A DNA stretch of 6,805 nt from Bacteroidota bacterium (GTDB lineage Bacteria > Bacteroidota > Bacteroidia > Bacteroidales > UBA1556): assembly GCA_003973505.1 (NCBI GenBank), contig QNXT01000190.1:1-6805 (forward strand), read 5' to 3'. The notes under the pieces are model-generated. The model saw only the letters and a program-made list of their open reading frames with translations. It was not told the origin of the DNA and searched no databases. Shown here piece after piece: positions 1 to 5,459 of this stretch; position 1 is the stretch's first letter; every line of letters begins with the position of its first letter. The translations under genes were made by a program, and so were the position numbers.

Positions 1-200
1 CACGAAGGAATAGCGGGCTATTTCGAGTGGTATTTAGTGCGAACATGGTTTGCTATTGACTTTTTTATATAAATTTCGATAATTAGCCCATATACTTCCC
101 CAAATATACTCGAATTATCTCGATAGTCCATCGTATATTTGAGTCGTATATGAACTTATTATCTGAAACTGTGAGCAAAGCTTACATCGAACTCAGGTTA
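1..200. repeat. Left arm of a 200-bp inverted repeat bracketing the window
   Basis: Bases 1-200 are the reverse complement of 6604-6803. Position i pairs with 6804-i, with no gaps and only five mismatches (positions 8, 44, 149, 157, 169). Homology stops sharply inside the window after ...GAACTCAGGTTA and probably continues beyond the left edge. This looks like the end of a multi-copy element, such as an insertion sequence, with its inner terminus at base 200. In frame 1 a short open frame enters from the edge and stops at 70-72; it contains GYFEWYLVRTWFAID and could be the C-terminus of a transposase. The family is not recognised. A repeat-induced contig end would look the same. Confidence 0.9.
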
Positions 201-235
201 ATAGCGATGAATATCCTGGAGATTGTTTTATATTT

Positions 236-274
236 AAAACAAAAAAACACGGGCAAAGCCATTCTTTACCCGTG
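236..274 (-). terminator. Intrinsic terminator of hsp20
   Basis: Read on the minus strand, CACGGGTAAA and TTTGCCCGTG form a 10-bp stem with one G-U wobble and a 7-base loop. A run of seven T, then G and four T, follows at once. It lies about 70 bases after the hsp20 stop codon in the right orientation, so it is a textbook Rho-independent terminator for that gene. Confidence 0.9.
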
Positions 275-345
275 CTTGTAATTAATTGCACCCAATACTT
301 AACACTACGATTATAAGGGCACAATCTTATACTTAATCAAGTATT

Positions 346-771
346 TTATTTGATTTTAATCATTTTCTTCAATAACACTTCGTCTTTCTTTGGAATAGTA
401 ACAGTCAAAATACCATCTTTATATGCTGCGCCAATCTTATCCACATCCACATTTTTCGACAATGTAAATGAACGCTCGAAGCTTTCGATATAATACTCAC
501 TGTGGATTAATTTATCGTTTTCTTTCTCTTCTTTCTTCTCCTCTTTACGAGCTGAAATTTTTAGAGTATCATCCTCCACATTCAACTCAAAATCTTTCTT
601 AGTGTAACCTGGCACAGCCAATTCTATGATATATTCTTTTTCTAATTCTTTAATATTAGCCTTTGGCATATAGTTGCTAGCTGACTTCTCTACTCTTTCC
701 AAAAAGTCGTTATTGAAAAACTCACTTAAAATACTTGGCATTGCTGTTTGATTTCTTTTTACTAATAACAT
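346..771 (-). CDS. Small heat shock protein, Hsp20/alpha-crystallin family
   Basis: The product is a 141-residue cytoplasmic, ATP-independent holdase that binds unfolding proteins and keeps them soluble for the DnaK/ClpB machinery. The N-terminal arm (about 1-35) is short and rich in aromatic and aliphatic residues. The alpha-crystallin domain spans about 36-128, with ELAVPGYTKKDF at 50-61, the beta-strand segment FERSFTL at 98-104 and the family signature A-x-x-x-D-G-x-L at 115-122 (AAYKDGIL), followed by TVTIPKK. The C-terminal tail ends with an I-x-I motif (IKI, 138-140) used for oligomer assembly. Length is normal for bacterial Hsp20. The start is fixed by AGGAGG eight bases upstream. The gene is monocistronic: a terminator follows and a candidate promoter with an overlapping palindrome lies about 90-120 bases upstream. 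Heat induction is expected from the family but not shown by the sequence. Confidence 0.95.
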   Translation of the reverse strand: MLLVKRNQTAMPSILSEFFNNDFLERVEKSASNYMPKANIKELEKEYIIELAVPGYTKKDFELNVEDDTLKISARKEEKKEEKENDKLIHSEYYIESFERSFTLSKNVDVDKIGAAYKDGILTVTIPKKDEVLLKKMIKIK

Positions 772-778
772 AACTTTG

Positions 779-785
779 TCCTCCT
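779..785 (-). promoter_or_regulatory. Strong Shine-Dalgarno site of hsp20
   Basis: AGGAGGA on the minus strand lies about eight bases before the ATG at 771. It settles the start codon in favour of M1 over M11. It stands out because valS and the acyltransferase-like gene have no Shine-Dalgarno sequence, as is common in Bacteroidota. It suggests high translation of this stress protein. Confidence 0.85.
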
Positions 786-859
786 ATAATTTATTCGTTT
801 AACAATAATTTTTCCTTTATTTTTCTTTTGATTTTTCATCAAATTCACTCAGCCATTTT

Positions 860-891
860 CAAAAGCTATACCACTACAGTTTTTCTGACAA
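860..891 (-). promoter_or_regulatory. Candidate promoter of hsp20
   Basis: On the minus strand a TTG (891-889) is followed after 20 bases by TAGCTTTTG (868-860). This resembles the Bacteroidota TTTG / TAnnTTTG pair, with one extra T in the -7 box. Transcription would start near 853 and give a leader of roughly 80 bases before the ATG. The match is imperfect, so this is tentative. Confidence 0.45.
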
Positions 892-902
892 TATTTCAGA
901 AA
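882..902. promoter_or_regulatory. Palindrome overlapping the hsp20 -33 region, possible operator
   Basis: TTTCTGA (882-888) and TCAGAAA (896-902) form a perfect 7-bp inverted repeat around the 7-base spacer CAATATT. It covers the TTG of the candidate promoter, the position expected of a repressor operator. A second inverted pair, AACAAT/ATTGTT (901-906/921-926), lies directly upstream. No known operator (CIRCE, for example) is matched. Confidence 0.4.
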
Positions 903-985
903 CAATAACACATCTATGTCATTGTTACATATTTACAAAATACACCAATGATTTTTATGCTAATTTTTCAGTCGAAATAATAGTA

Positions 986-1019
986 GAACACGGTGAATGG
1001 AACACGAATAACACCGAAT
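986..1019 (+). repeat. Short AACACG/CGAAT direct-repeat cluster
   Basis: GAACACG occurs at 986-992 and 1000-1006, and AACACCG at 1010-1016, each followed by GAAT or a similar string. Spacings are 14 and 10 bases. It resembles the degenerate CACGAAT-type intergenic repeats common in Bacteroidota. The copy number is low, so this may be a decayed remnant. Confidence 0.4.
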
Positions 1020-1115
1020 ATATGGATAATCACAGATTTTGAAAACACCTCAATAAACCATAGCGTGGATATAAGCTTTTGGATATTTTCTAAAACAACT
1101 TAAAAAAAGAATTTT

Positions 1116-1196
1116 ACGCAGCATACTCCCCCACAAGCTCCATGCATGGAAATAGGAATATTCTATCAAACTCATCACAACGAGCAAGGCGAGTTA
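1116..1196 (+). repeat. Dispersed intergenic repeat, copy A
   Basis: This stretch aligns with 4365-4448 over its whole length with only a few small indels. Shared blocks include CAAGCTCCAT, CATGGAAA, TCAAACTCATCA, AACGAGC and CGAGTTA. Both copies have the same orientation and lie shortly 3' of a minus-strand gene, here about 60 bases after the valS stop. The left part has GCAT/ATGC arms where copy B has a stronger palindrome. It has no coding features. It is a member of a repeat family, and whether it is mobile or transcribed is unknown. Confidence 0.8.
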
Positions 1197-1200
1197 AAGT

Positions 1201-1224
1201 CTGCGTATATCTGCGAGATCTGCG
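1201..1224 (+). repeat. Three CTGCG units at 9-10 bp spacing
   Basis: CTGCG occurs at 1201, 1211 and 1220 within ATCTGCGAGATCTGCGGG. From memory this string recurs in Bacteroidota intergenic DNA. It lies just after dispersed repeat copy A and about 30 bases after the valS stop on the minus strand. Its function is unknown. Confidence 0.5.
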
Positions 1225-1256
1225 GGAAACGAAAAACCGAGTAAAGCAAGCCCTCC

Positions 1257-3884
1257 CTACTTCAAGGCCGCAATCTGCTCCTCAAGCACTGCGATCTTTT
1301 GTTCAGCATCAGCCGCTTTCTTACGTTCCATCTCCACCACCTTAGCCGGAGCATTATCCACAAAACGGGCATTACCCAACTTCTTATTCACCGACATCAA
1401 AAAGCCTTGCGTATATTTCAACTCCTCTTCCAATTTAGCCAACTCAGCCTCCACATCCACATTCTCACTCATAGGCACAAAATACTCCGCTGCCTTAACC
1501 ATAAAACGCGTAGCACCTTCCACATCAGCCTCCACATATTCCAGCTTACTCAAATTGCTCAACTTCACAATCACGGCATCAAAATCCGAATCAGTTCCCT
1601 GCTGAGCATTGGCTTTCACCATCAACTCCATTTGCTCCTTCATAGGAATATTCTTCTTATTCCTTAGATTTCGCACATTGGCAATCACCTCTGTGGCAAA
1701 ATCAAAATCACGAATAAGAGCCTCATCATAGTCAGCCGACTTAGGCATCTCACTTACGATAATATCCTTTTCCTGATCAGCCAACAAATGCCATACTTCC
1801 TCAGTAAGGAAAGGCATAAATGGATGCAATATCTTCATCAATTTCTCAAAAAAGGCAATGGTTTGCTCATAAGTTGCACGGTCGATGGGCTTTTGATAAG
1901 GAGGTTTTACAATCTCCAAATAGTTGGAGCAGAAATCATCCCAAATCAATTTATAAGTCGTCATCAAAGCATCGCTTAAGCGGTATTTCGAGAAATTCAT
2001 CTCCATACTCTGCAAACTTTCATTGATGCGTGCATCCAACCATTTTATTCCAGCCGTAGCAGCAGCAGTAGGCTCTCCATCAACCACTTCCCAACCTTTT
2101 ACCAAACGTAATGCATTCCATATTTTATTACTAAAATTACGTCCTTGCTCACAAAGAGCCTCATCAAAAGGCAAGTCATTTCCGGCAGGAGAAGTTAAGA
2201 GCATACCCACACGCACGCCATCAGCACCATATTTCTCCATCAAGCCAATGGGGTCAGGCGAGTTACCCAAACTCTTCGACATTTTACGCCCCAACTTATC
2301 ACGCACAATTCCTGTTAGATATACATTCTCAAAAGGCTTTTCACCACGGTATTCATATCCGGCAATAATCATACGTGCCACCCAAAAGAATAAAATCTCA
2401 GGTGCCGTTACCAAATCGTTGGTAGGATAATAATAACTTACCTCCTCATTATCGGGATTGCGGATACCATCGAATACCGAAATAGGCCACAACCAACTGG
2501 AAAACCAAGTGTCCAACACATCATTCTCCTGACGTAAATCAGCCAATTGCAAATCCGCTTTGCCACTCTTTTCAATGGCCAAAGGCAATGCCTCCTCAGC
2601 TGTTTTGGCAATGACAAAATCCTCCATTCCATCACCATAGAAAAAGGCAGGAATACGATGTCCCCACCACAACTGACGCGAAATATTCCAATCGCGCACA
2701 TTCTCCATCCAGTGACGATAGGTATTCTTAAATTTCGCAGGAACCAACTTCACTGTATCTTCCATCACTGCTTTCAAGGCAGGCTCAGCCAAATCAGGCA
2801 TTTTCAAAAACCATTGATAGCTCAATTTAGGCTCAATCACCGCACCTGTACGCTCCGATGTTCCCACTTTATTTTGATAGTCCTCTGTTTTTATCAGATA
2901 ACCCATTTCCTCCAAATCCTTCACTATGGCCTTACGACAAGCAAAACGATCCATACCTTCATACTTCAAGCCATGCTCATTCAAAGTGGCATCATCATTA
3001 AAGATATCGATTACCTCCAATTTATGACGCTCCCCAATCTCCTTATCATTTGGGTCGTGGGCAGGGGTTATCTTTAAACAACCCGTACCAAACTCCATAT
3101 CCACATACTCGTCCTCAATCAAAGGTACTGCACGATTGGCCACTGGCACAATCACTCGCTTACCTTTCAAATGCTGAAAACGTTCATCATTAGGATTATA
3201 ACAAACCGCAGTATCGCCCATAATCGTCTCCGGACGAGTAGTAGCAATGGTTACATATTCATCCTCGCCCTCAATCTGATAGCGGAAATAGTATAATTTT
3301 CCATTCTTCTCCTTATGAATTACTTCCTCATCCGAAACCGTGGTCTTGGCCTCAGGGTCCCAGTTTACCATACGGAAACCACGATAAATCAAACCCTTAT
3401 TGTATAGGTCGATAAACACATTTATCACCGACTCCGACATATCATCATCCATCGTAAACTTGGTACGATCCCAATCACAGCTGGCACCCAATTTCTTCAA
3501 CTGCTCCAAGATAATGCCACCATGTTTATGCGTCCAATCCCAGGCATGCTTCAGAAACTCCTCGCGCGACAAATCATTTTTATTAATGCCTTCCTCCTTC
3601 AATTTCGCCACCACTTTCGCTTCCGTAGCTATCGAAGCATGATCCGTTCCCGGTACCCAGCAAGCATTTCTGCCCTGCATCCTTGCACGACGAATCAACA
3701 CATCCTGAATCGTATTATTCAACATATGCCCCATATGCAGCACCCCCGTCACATTTGGCGGCGGAATTACTATCGTATAAGGCTCACGCTCATCGGGTTT
3801 CGACTGAAAGTATTTTTTATCCATCCAGTGCTGATACCACTTATCCTCAATATTCTTCGGGCTGTATTTACTTGCTATTTCCAT
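1257..3884 (-). CDS. valS: Valyl-tRNA synthetase (class Ia)
   Basis: This cytoplasmic enzyme joins valine to tRNA-Val using ATP and edits mischarged threonine. All expected parts of the 875-residue protein are present in order. The Rossmann catalytic core begins with [14 protein letters not shown], giving the HIGH-type motif HMGH at 50-53, then GTDHA at 79-83. The CP1 editing domain (about 190-400) has TTRPET at 215-220 and AHDPND at 275-280. DTWFSS lies at 458-463 and the KMSKS loop (KMSKS) at 534-538. The anticodon-binding helical domain is at about 620-760 and the C-terminal coiled-coil arm at about 808-875, rich in A, E, K and L. Length is normal and no frameshift is seen. The ATG is preceded by no Shine-Dalgarno but by a good -7 box about 30 bases upstream. 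It appears monocistronic; no T-box leader is visible. Its cognate tRNA lies in the same window on the other strand. Confidence 0.98.
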   Translation of the reverse strand: MEIASKYSPKNIEDKWYQHWMDKKYFQSKPDEREPYTIVIPPPNVTGVLHMGHMLNNTIQDVLIRRARMQGRNACWVPGTDHASIATEAKVVAKLKEEGINKNDLSREEFLKHAWDWTHKHGGIILEQLKKLGASCDWDRTKFTMDDDMSESVINVFIDLYNKGLIYRGFRMVNWDPEAKTTVSDEEVIHKEKNGKLYYFRYQIEGEDEYVTIATTRPETIMGDTAVCYNPNDERFQHLKGKRVIVPVANRAVPLIEDEYVDMEFGTGCLKITPAHDPNDKEIGERHKLEVIDIFNDDATLNEHGLKYEGMDRFACRKAIVKDLEEMGYLIKTEDYQNKVGTSERTGAVIEPKLSYQWFLKMPDLAEPALKAVMEDTVKLVPAKFKNTYRHWMENVRDWNISRQLWWGHRIPAFFYGDGMEDFVIAKTAEEALPLAIEKSGKADLQLADLRQENDVLDTWFSSWLWPISVFDGIRNPDNEEVSYYYPTNDLVTAPEILFFWVARMIIAGYEYRGEKPFENVYLTGIVRDKLGRKMSKSLGNSPDPIGLMEKYGADGVRVGMLLTSPAGNDLPFDEALCEQGRNFSNKIWNALRLVKGWEVVDGEPTAAATAGIKWLDARINESLQSMEMNFSKYRLSDALMTTYKLIWDDFCSNYLEIVKPPYQKPIDRATYEQTIAFFEKLMKILHPFMPFLTEEVWHLLADQEKDIIVSEMPKSADYDEALIRDFDFATEVIANVRNLRNKKNIPMKEQMELMVKANAQQGTDSDFDAVIVKLSNLSKLEYVEADVEGATRFMVKAAEYFVPMSENVDVEAELAKLEEELKYTQGFLMSVNKKLGNARFVDNAPAKVVEMERKKAADAEQKIAVLEEQIAALK

Positions 3885-3910
3885 AATTCAAAAACTTCAA
3901 TTTAAGGGCG

Positions 3911-3936
3911 CAAAAGTACTAAAAAGTTGCAAGCAA
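3911..3936 (-). promoter_or_regulatory. valS promoter
   Basis: TACTTTTG (3918-3911, minus strand) matches the Bacteroidota -7 box TAnnTTTG exactly. A TTG at 3936-3934 lies 15 bases upstream, closer than usual, so the -33 half is weak. The predicted start near 3905 leaves a leader of about 20 bases before the valS ATG and no room for a structured regulatory leader. Confidence 0.65.
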
Positions 3937-3951
3937 GGCGGAATTTACAAT

Positions 3952-3971
3952 TGACAATTTACGATTTGTCA
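3952..3971. repeat. TGACAA/TTGTCA inverted pair upstream of valS
   Basis: TGACAA (3952-3957) and TTGTCA (3966-3971) form an inverted repeat with an 8-base spacer, inside an AT-rich ACAATTGACAATTT context. It sits just upstream of the valS promoter. It could be a regulator site or a remnant of a simple intergenic repeat; the sequence does not decide. Confidence 0.35.
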
Positions 3972-4051
3972 TATTGAGCAATTTTCCAAAAACGCAGTTT
4001 ACAAAGTCTTTAACAATTTGCAGCAAAATGCTATGATACTACACATATTTT

Positions 4052-4131
4052 TTAGGGCGTTCCCCTGTGGGTCGGGCTGTCCGCTATATCTATTTTCTAA
4101 AAAGAAAAAAGGATGCCGCTCCCATCCCTAA
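4052..4131. repeat. Multi-hairpin intergenic element (GGGCGTTCCCC...GGATGCCGCT type)
   Basis: An outer stem TTAGGG (4052-4057) / CCCTAA (4126-4131) encloses three hairpins: CCC-TGT-GGG (4063-4071), TTTTCT-AAAA-AGAAAA (4093-4108) and GGATG-CCGCTCC-CATCC (4111-4127). The last shares two bases with the outer stem, so the two pairings compete. From memory, strings such as TCGGGCTGTCCGCTATATC followed by GGATGCCGCT and ATCCCTAACGC recur between genes in many Bacteroidota, but I cannot name a described family. It lies upstream of the valS promoter and about 360 bases 3' of the DksA-like gene. It could be a structured RNA or a non-autonomous repeat. Confidence 0.6.
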
Positions 4132-4364
4132 CGCAACGCACAGGGTCTGGTTATTGGCAGGAAATCAAACAACAGTGCCTCTGCTATATTCTGCATCTCA
4201 CAAAATCCATTTTGTCATGATTTTTGTCCCAAAAATACACGCCAAAACTACAAGCAGTTTACCCCTACGGGATAACATCCGAAACAATAATTTTTAAAAC
4301 AGAAACCAGAGGGCAACAAAATGCGAGCTTGCGAGCAAGCGATGAGCAAAGCGAGTTCTTGTTC

Positions 4365-4448
4365 ACGCACCATGGACTCCGCAAGCTCCATCCATGGAAA
4401 ACAATAGGAACCTTTTGTCAAACTCATCAAAACGAGCGTAGCGAGTTA
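4365..4448 (+). repeat. Dispersed intergenic repeat, copy B
   Basis: This is the homologue of 1116-1196, in the same orientation. It starts about 45 bases 3' of the minus-strand DksA-like gene. Its left part is a clear palindrome, CCATGGA (4370-4376) / TCCATGG (4391-4397), with a 14-base loop. Its right part carries AACTC...CGAGCGTAGCGAGTT. It is directly preceded by a GCGAGC-rich segment (4323-4355) that has no counterpart at copy A. Confidence 0.8.
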
Positions 4449-4493
4449 CCCCACCTTCAAAACCGTCCAAAAAAAAACCAATAAGCAAATAAA

Positions 4494-4829
4494 TTACCGC
4501 GAAGCACAAGCCATACACTTACGGCTCTCAGGCATAATCAATATTCGTCCCATCTGAATCTCCTTGCCACAAACCAGGCACTTTCCAAAATTCTTATCGT
4601 CCAAACTTTCCAATGAAGCCTGCAAGCCCTCCAACTGCAAACGCTTTTTTATCAAAGAAGCATCGTTAATACTCTTATTATTAATAGCATCCATTCTACT
4701 CACTCGTCCAATGGCACAATCCGGCTCAATGGGTTTTGTAAGCTCTACTAACTCCTCAATATCACGCTTTATTCGCTCTATTCGTTGTGGAATAAGCTCC
4801 CGCAACTGCTCTTTTTCTTGCTCTGTCAT
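4494..4829 (-). CDS. TraR/DksA-type C4 zinc-finger protein
   Basis: This small cytoplasmic protein of 111 residues has the DksA/TraR C-terminal zinc finger C84-x2-C87-x17-C105-x2-C108 (CLVCGKEI...RKCMACA). The preceding region (about 1-80) is highly charged and reads as two helices of a coiled-coil hairpin. The turn is near 33-50, PIEPDCAIGRVSRMDAIN. Members of this superfamily enter the RNA polymerase secondary channel and alter initiation, often with ppGpp. The tip does not show the D-x-x-D-x-A pattern of E. coli DksA, and the protein is shorter than DksA (151 residues), so its role may differ. The start has no Shine-Dalgarno; a near-consensus -7 box directly upstream suggests a very short leader. 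It is transcribed divergently from tRNA-Val. No clear terminator follows. The family is certain, the regulatory target unknown. Confidence 0.9.
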   Translation of the reverse strand: MTEQEKEQLRELIPQRIERIKRDIEELVELTKPIEPDCAIGRVSRMDAINNKSINDASLIKKRLQLEGLQASLESLDDKNFGKCLVCGKEIQMGRILIMPESRKCMACASR

Positions 4830-4835
4830 AGTTTG

Positions 4836-4843
4836 CGAAACTA
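4836..4843 (-). promoter_or_regulatory. Possible -7 box of the DksA-like gene
   Basis: TAGTTTCG on the minus strand matches TAnnTTTG in five of the six fixed positions and lies seven bases before the ATG. If used, transcription would begin at or next to the start codon. No convincing -33 element was found, so this is weak. Confidence 0.3.
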
Positions 4844-4930
4844 CAATATTTTTTTACTGAAAATATTTTTAAGTCTTAACGTCTGAATATCTGATTATTA
4901 CCACATTTATTAAAATATTTTTTAATTTTC

Positions 4931-4962
4931 TTTACACCAATTGAAATACTTTATTATCTTTG
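4931..4962 (+). promoter_or_regulatory. Promoter of tRNA-Val
   Basis: TATCTTTG (4955-4962) is an exact TAnnTTTG box, preceded after 20 bases by TTTA (4931-4934), a partial TTTG. The predicted start near 4969 is only a few bases before the mature tRNA 5' end at 4973, which suits a short-leader tRNA transcript. Confidence 0.75.
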
Positions 4963-4972
4963 CACCCGCTAA

Positions 4973-5047
4973 GGGCGATTAGCTCAGTTGGTTCAGAGCA
5001 CCTCGTTTACACCGAGGGGGTCGGGGGTTCGAATCCCTCATCGCCCA
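4973..5047 (+). tRNA. tRNA-Val (anticodon UAC)
   Basis: It folds into a complete cloverleaf. The acceptor stem GGGCGAT/ATCGCCC is 7 bp and perfect. The D stem is GCTC/GAGC, with AGTTGGTTCA in the loop. The anticodon stem CCTCG/CGAGG encloses TTTACAC, giving anticodon TAC at 5008-5010, which reads GUA and other valine codons. The variable loop is GGGTC, and the T arm GGGGG/CCCTC carries TTCGAAT. The discriminator is A5047 and CCA is not encoded. The gene has its own promoter and terminator and stands alone. It is the substrate of the ValRS encoded in this window. Confidence 0.98.
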
Positions 5048-5054
5048 CAAGATT

Positions 5055-5087
5055 AAAGCTATCAATCGTAGATTGGTAGCTTTTTTT
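5055..5087 (+). terminator. Intrinsic terminator of tRNA-Val
   Basis: AAAGCTATCAATC (5055-5067) pairs with GATTGGTAGCTTT (5071-5083), with one G-U wobble and a GTA loop, and the 3' arm runs into seven T. It begins eight bases after the tRNA and ends the transcript. Confidence 0.9.
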
Positions 5088-5088
5088 G

Positions 5089-5128
5089 TTTTATACAGAA
5101 TTGAGCTTGCTCGAAATTTTGTATAAAA
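5089..5128. repeat. Long imperfect hairpin after the tRNA terminator
   Basis: TTTTATACA (5089-5097) pairs perfectly with TGTATAAAA (5120-5128). Between them are a loosely paired AATT zone and GAGC-TT-GCTC at the tip. It follows the tRNA terminator at once and could be a second termination structure or a repeat unit. Confidence 0.55.
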
Positions 5129-5138
5129 TAAGAAAAGC

Positions 5139-5212
5139 CAATGCGATGCATTGTGGTTTTAAGCTTGATGGCCTTCCCCCCCAAGGATGGCCGCCGTTTT
5201 CAGGCGGCAATC
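5139..5212. repeat. Hairpin cluster with GATGGCC direct repeat
   Basis: CAATGC-GAT-GCATTG (5139-5153) is a tight hairpin. GATGGCC occurs twice (5167-5173, 5186-5192), flanking CCTT-CCCCCCC-AAGG. The second copy opens a further hairpin, GCCGCC (5190-5195) / GGCGGC (5203-5208), with loop GTTTTCA and an outer GAT/ATC pair. This resembles REP-type extragenic palindromes. No REP-associated transposase is in the window. Confidence 0.55.
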
Positions 5213-5338
5213 TAATTAGCAAATAACCCAAGAGAAGAGTATTAAAAAATGGGGCTAAAGCCCAAATTTGTACTGAATCATTAGGCGGGGCATTAATGCC
5301 CCGCCTAATGAAATTGCTAATTATGCGGGCTTTAGCCC
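5213..5338. repeat. Nested palindromic cassette around a 34-bp perfect palindrome
   Basis: The core at 5278-5311 is a perfect spacerless palindrome with 17-bp arms; the left arm contains CATTAGGCGGGGCATT and the right arm is its exact complement. Around it lie two further inverted pairs: TAATTAGCAA (5213-5222) with TTGCTAATTA (5314-5323), and GGGCTAAAGCCC (5252-5263) with GGGCTTTAGCCC (5327-5338). The last two are also near-direct repeats, each followed by AAA. GGGCTTTAGCCC-type strings recur, from memory, in Bacteroidota intergenic DNA. The layout is REPIN-like, and it could extrude a cruciform or form a strong RNA hairpin. Confidence 0.8.
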
Positions 5339-5424
5339 AAACATAAATTAAAATCTATTATTTGTGTATAAAGAGTAGTTTTTCAAAGGGGGAGCTAGTT
5401 TACCCTGATTGATAGTTTTTTTAT

Positions 5425-5454
5425 TTTAAACTACTTCTAAATTCTGTACTTTTG
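5425..5454 (+). promoter_or_regulatory. Promoter of the acyltransferase-like gene
   Basis: TACTTTTG (5447-5454) is an exact TAnnTTTG box, the same octamer as at valS. TTTA (5425-5428) lies 18 bases upstream as a partial -33 box. The box ends five bases before the ATG, so the mRNA would start at or within a base or two of the start codon, essentially leaderless. Confidence 0.65.
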
Positions 5455-5459
5455 TTTCA

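Larger units (their letters stand above)
786..1256. other. Gene-free stretch between hsp20 and valS
   Basis: No open frame here has credible coding features. The hsp20 end (786-902) holds the leader, the candidate promoter and the palindrome. A small hairpin in the leader, TTTGAT/ATCAAA (827-832/838-843), does not involve the ribosome binding site. Bases 903-985 and 1021-1115 are AT-rich with nothing recognisable beyond the AACAAT/ATTGTT pair. The rest holds an AACACG motif cluster, dispersed repeat copy A and the CTGCG triplet, each listed separately. Confidence 0.7.
3972..4493. other. Gene-free stretch between valS and the DksA-like gene
   Basis: No coding signature is seen; the short open frames here run through repeats. 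It contains the multi-hairpin element (4052-4131), small hairpins (4200-4215 and TTTTTG/CAAAAA at 4221-4235), a GCTTGC/GCAAGC hairpin among GCGAG motifs (4323-4355) and dispersed repeat copy B. A run of nine A at about 4470 (T on the minus strand) lies shortly after the DksA-like stop, but no stem precedes it, so no clear terminator is called. Confidence 0.65.
5088..5459. other. Gene-free stretch between tRNA-Val and the acyltransferase-like gene
   Basis: No coding frame is credible. Bases 5088-5338 are packed with palindromes, listed separately. Bases 5339-5424 are AT-rich and hold one loose inverted pair, GTAGTTT/AAACTAC (around 5374 and 5430). The promoter of the next gene occupies 5425-5454. 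Confidence 0.7.

Noticed and set aside
772..843. RNA thermometer in the hsp20 leader
   Set aside because: The hairpin TTTGAT/ATCAAA does not involve the AGGAGG site, and I found no complementary segment or U-run placed to mask it.
2547..3077. A 176-codon open frame on the plus strand, antisense to valS
   Set aside because: It lies wholly inside the well-supported valS gene, has no recognisable domain and no start signals. The other open frames inside valS and opposite the DksA-like and acyltransferase-like genes were dismissed for the same reasons.
3885..4051. T-box or other riboswitch controlling valS
   Set aside because: The predicted promoter leaves a leader of only about 20 bases, and no T-box sequence or specifier stem is visible.
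4470..4478. Terminator of the DksA-like gene at the T run on the minus strand
   Set aside because: The T run is clear but no stem-loop precedes it within a usable distance.
4067..4484. Two overlapping open frames of 76 and 86 codons on the plus strand upstream of valS
   Set aside because: They run through the multi-hairpin element and dispersed repeat copy B, and their translations simply reflect repeat DNA.
5213..5338. CRISPR array or retron non-coding RNA
   Set aside because: The repeats are nested palindromes rather than regularly spaced direct repeats, and no cas or reverse transcriptase gene is in the window.
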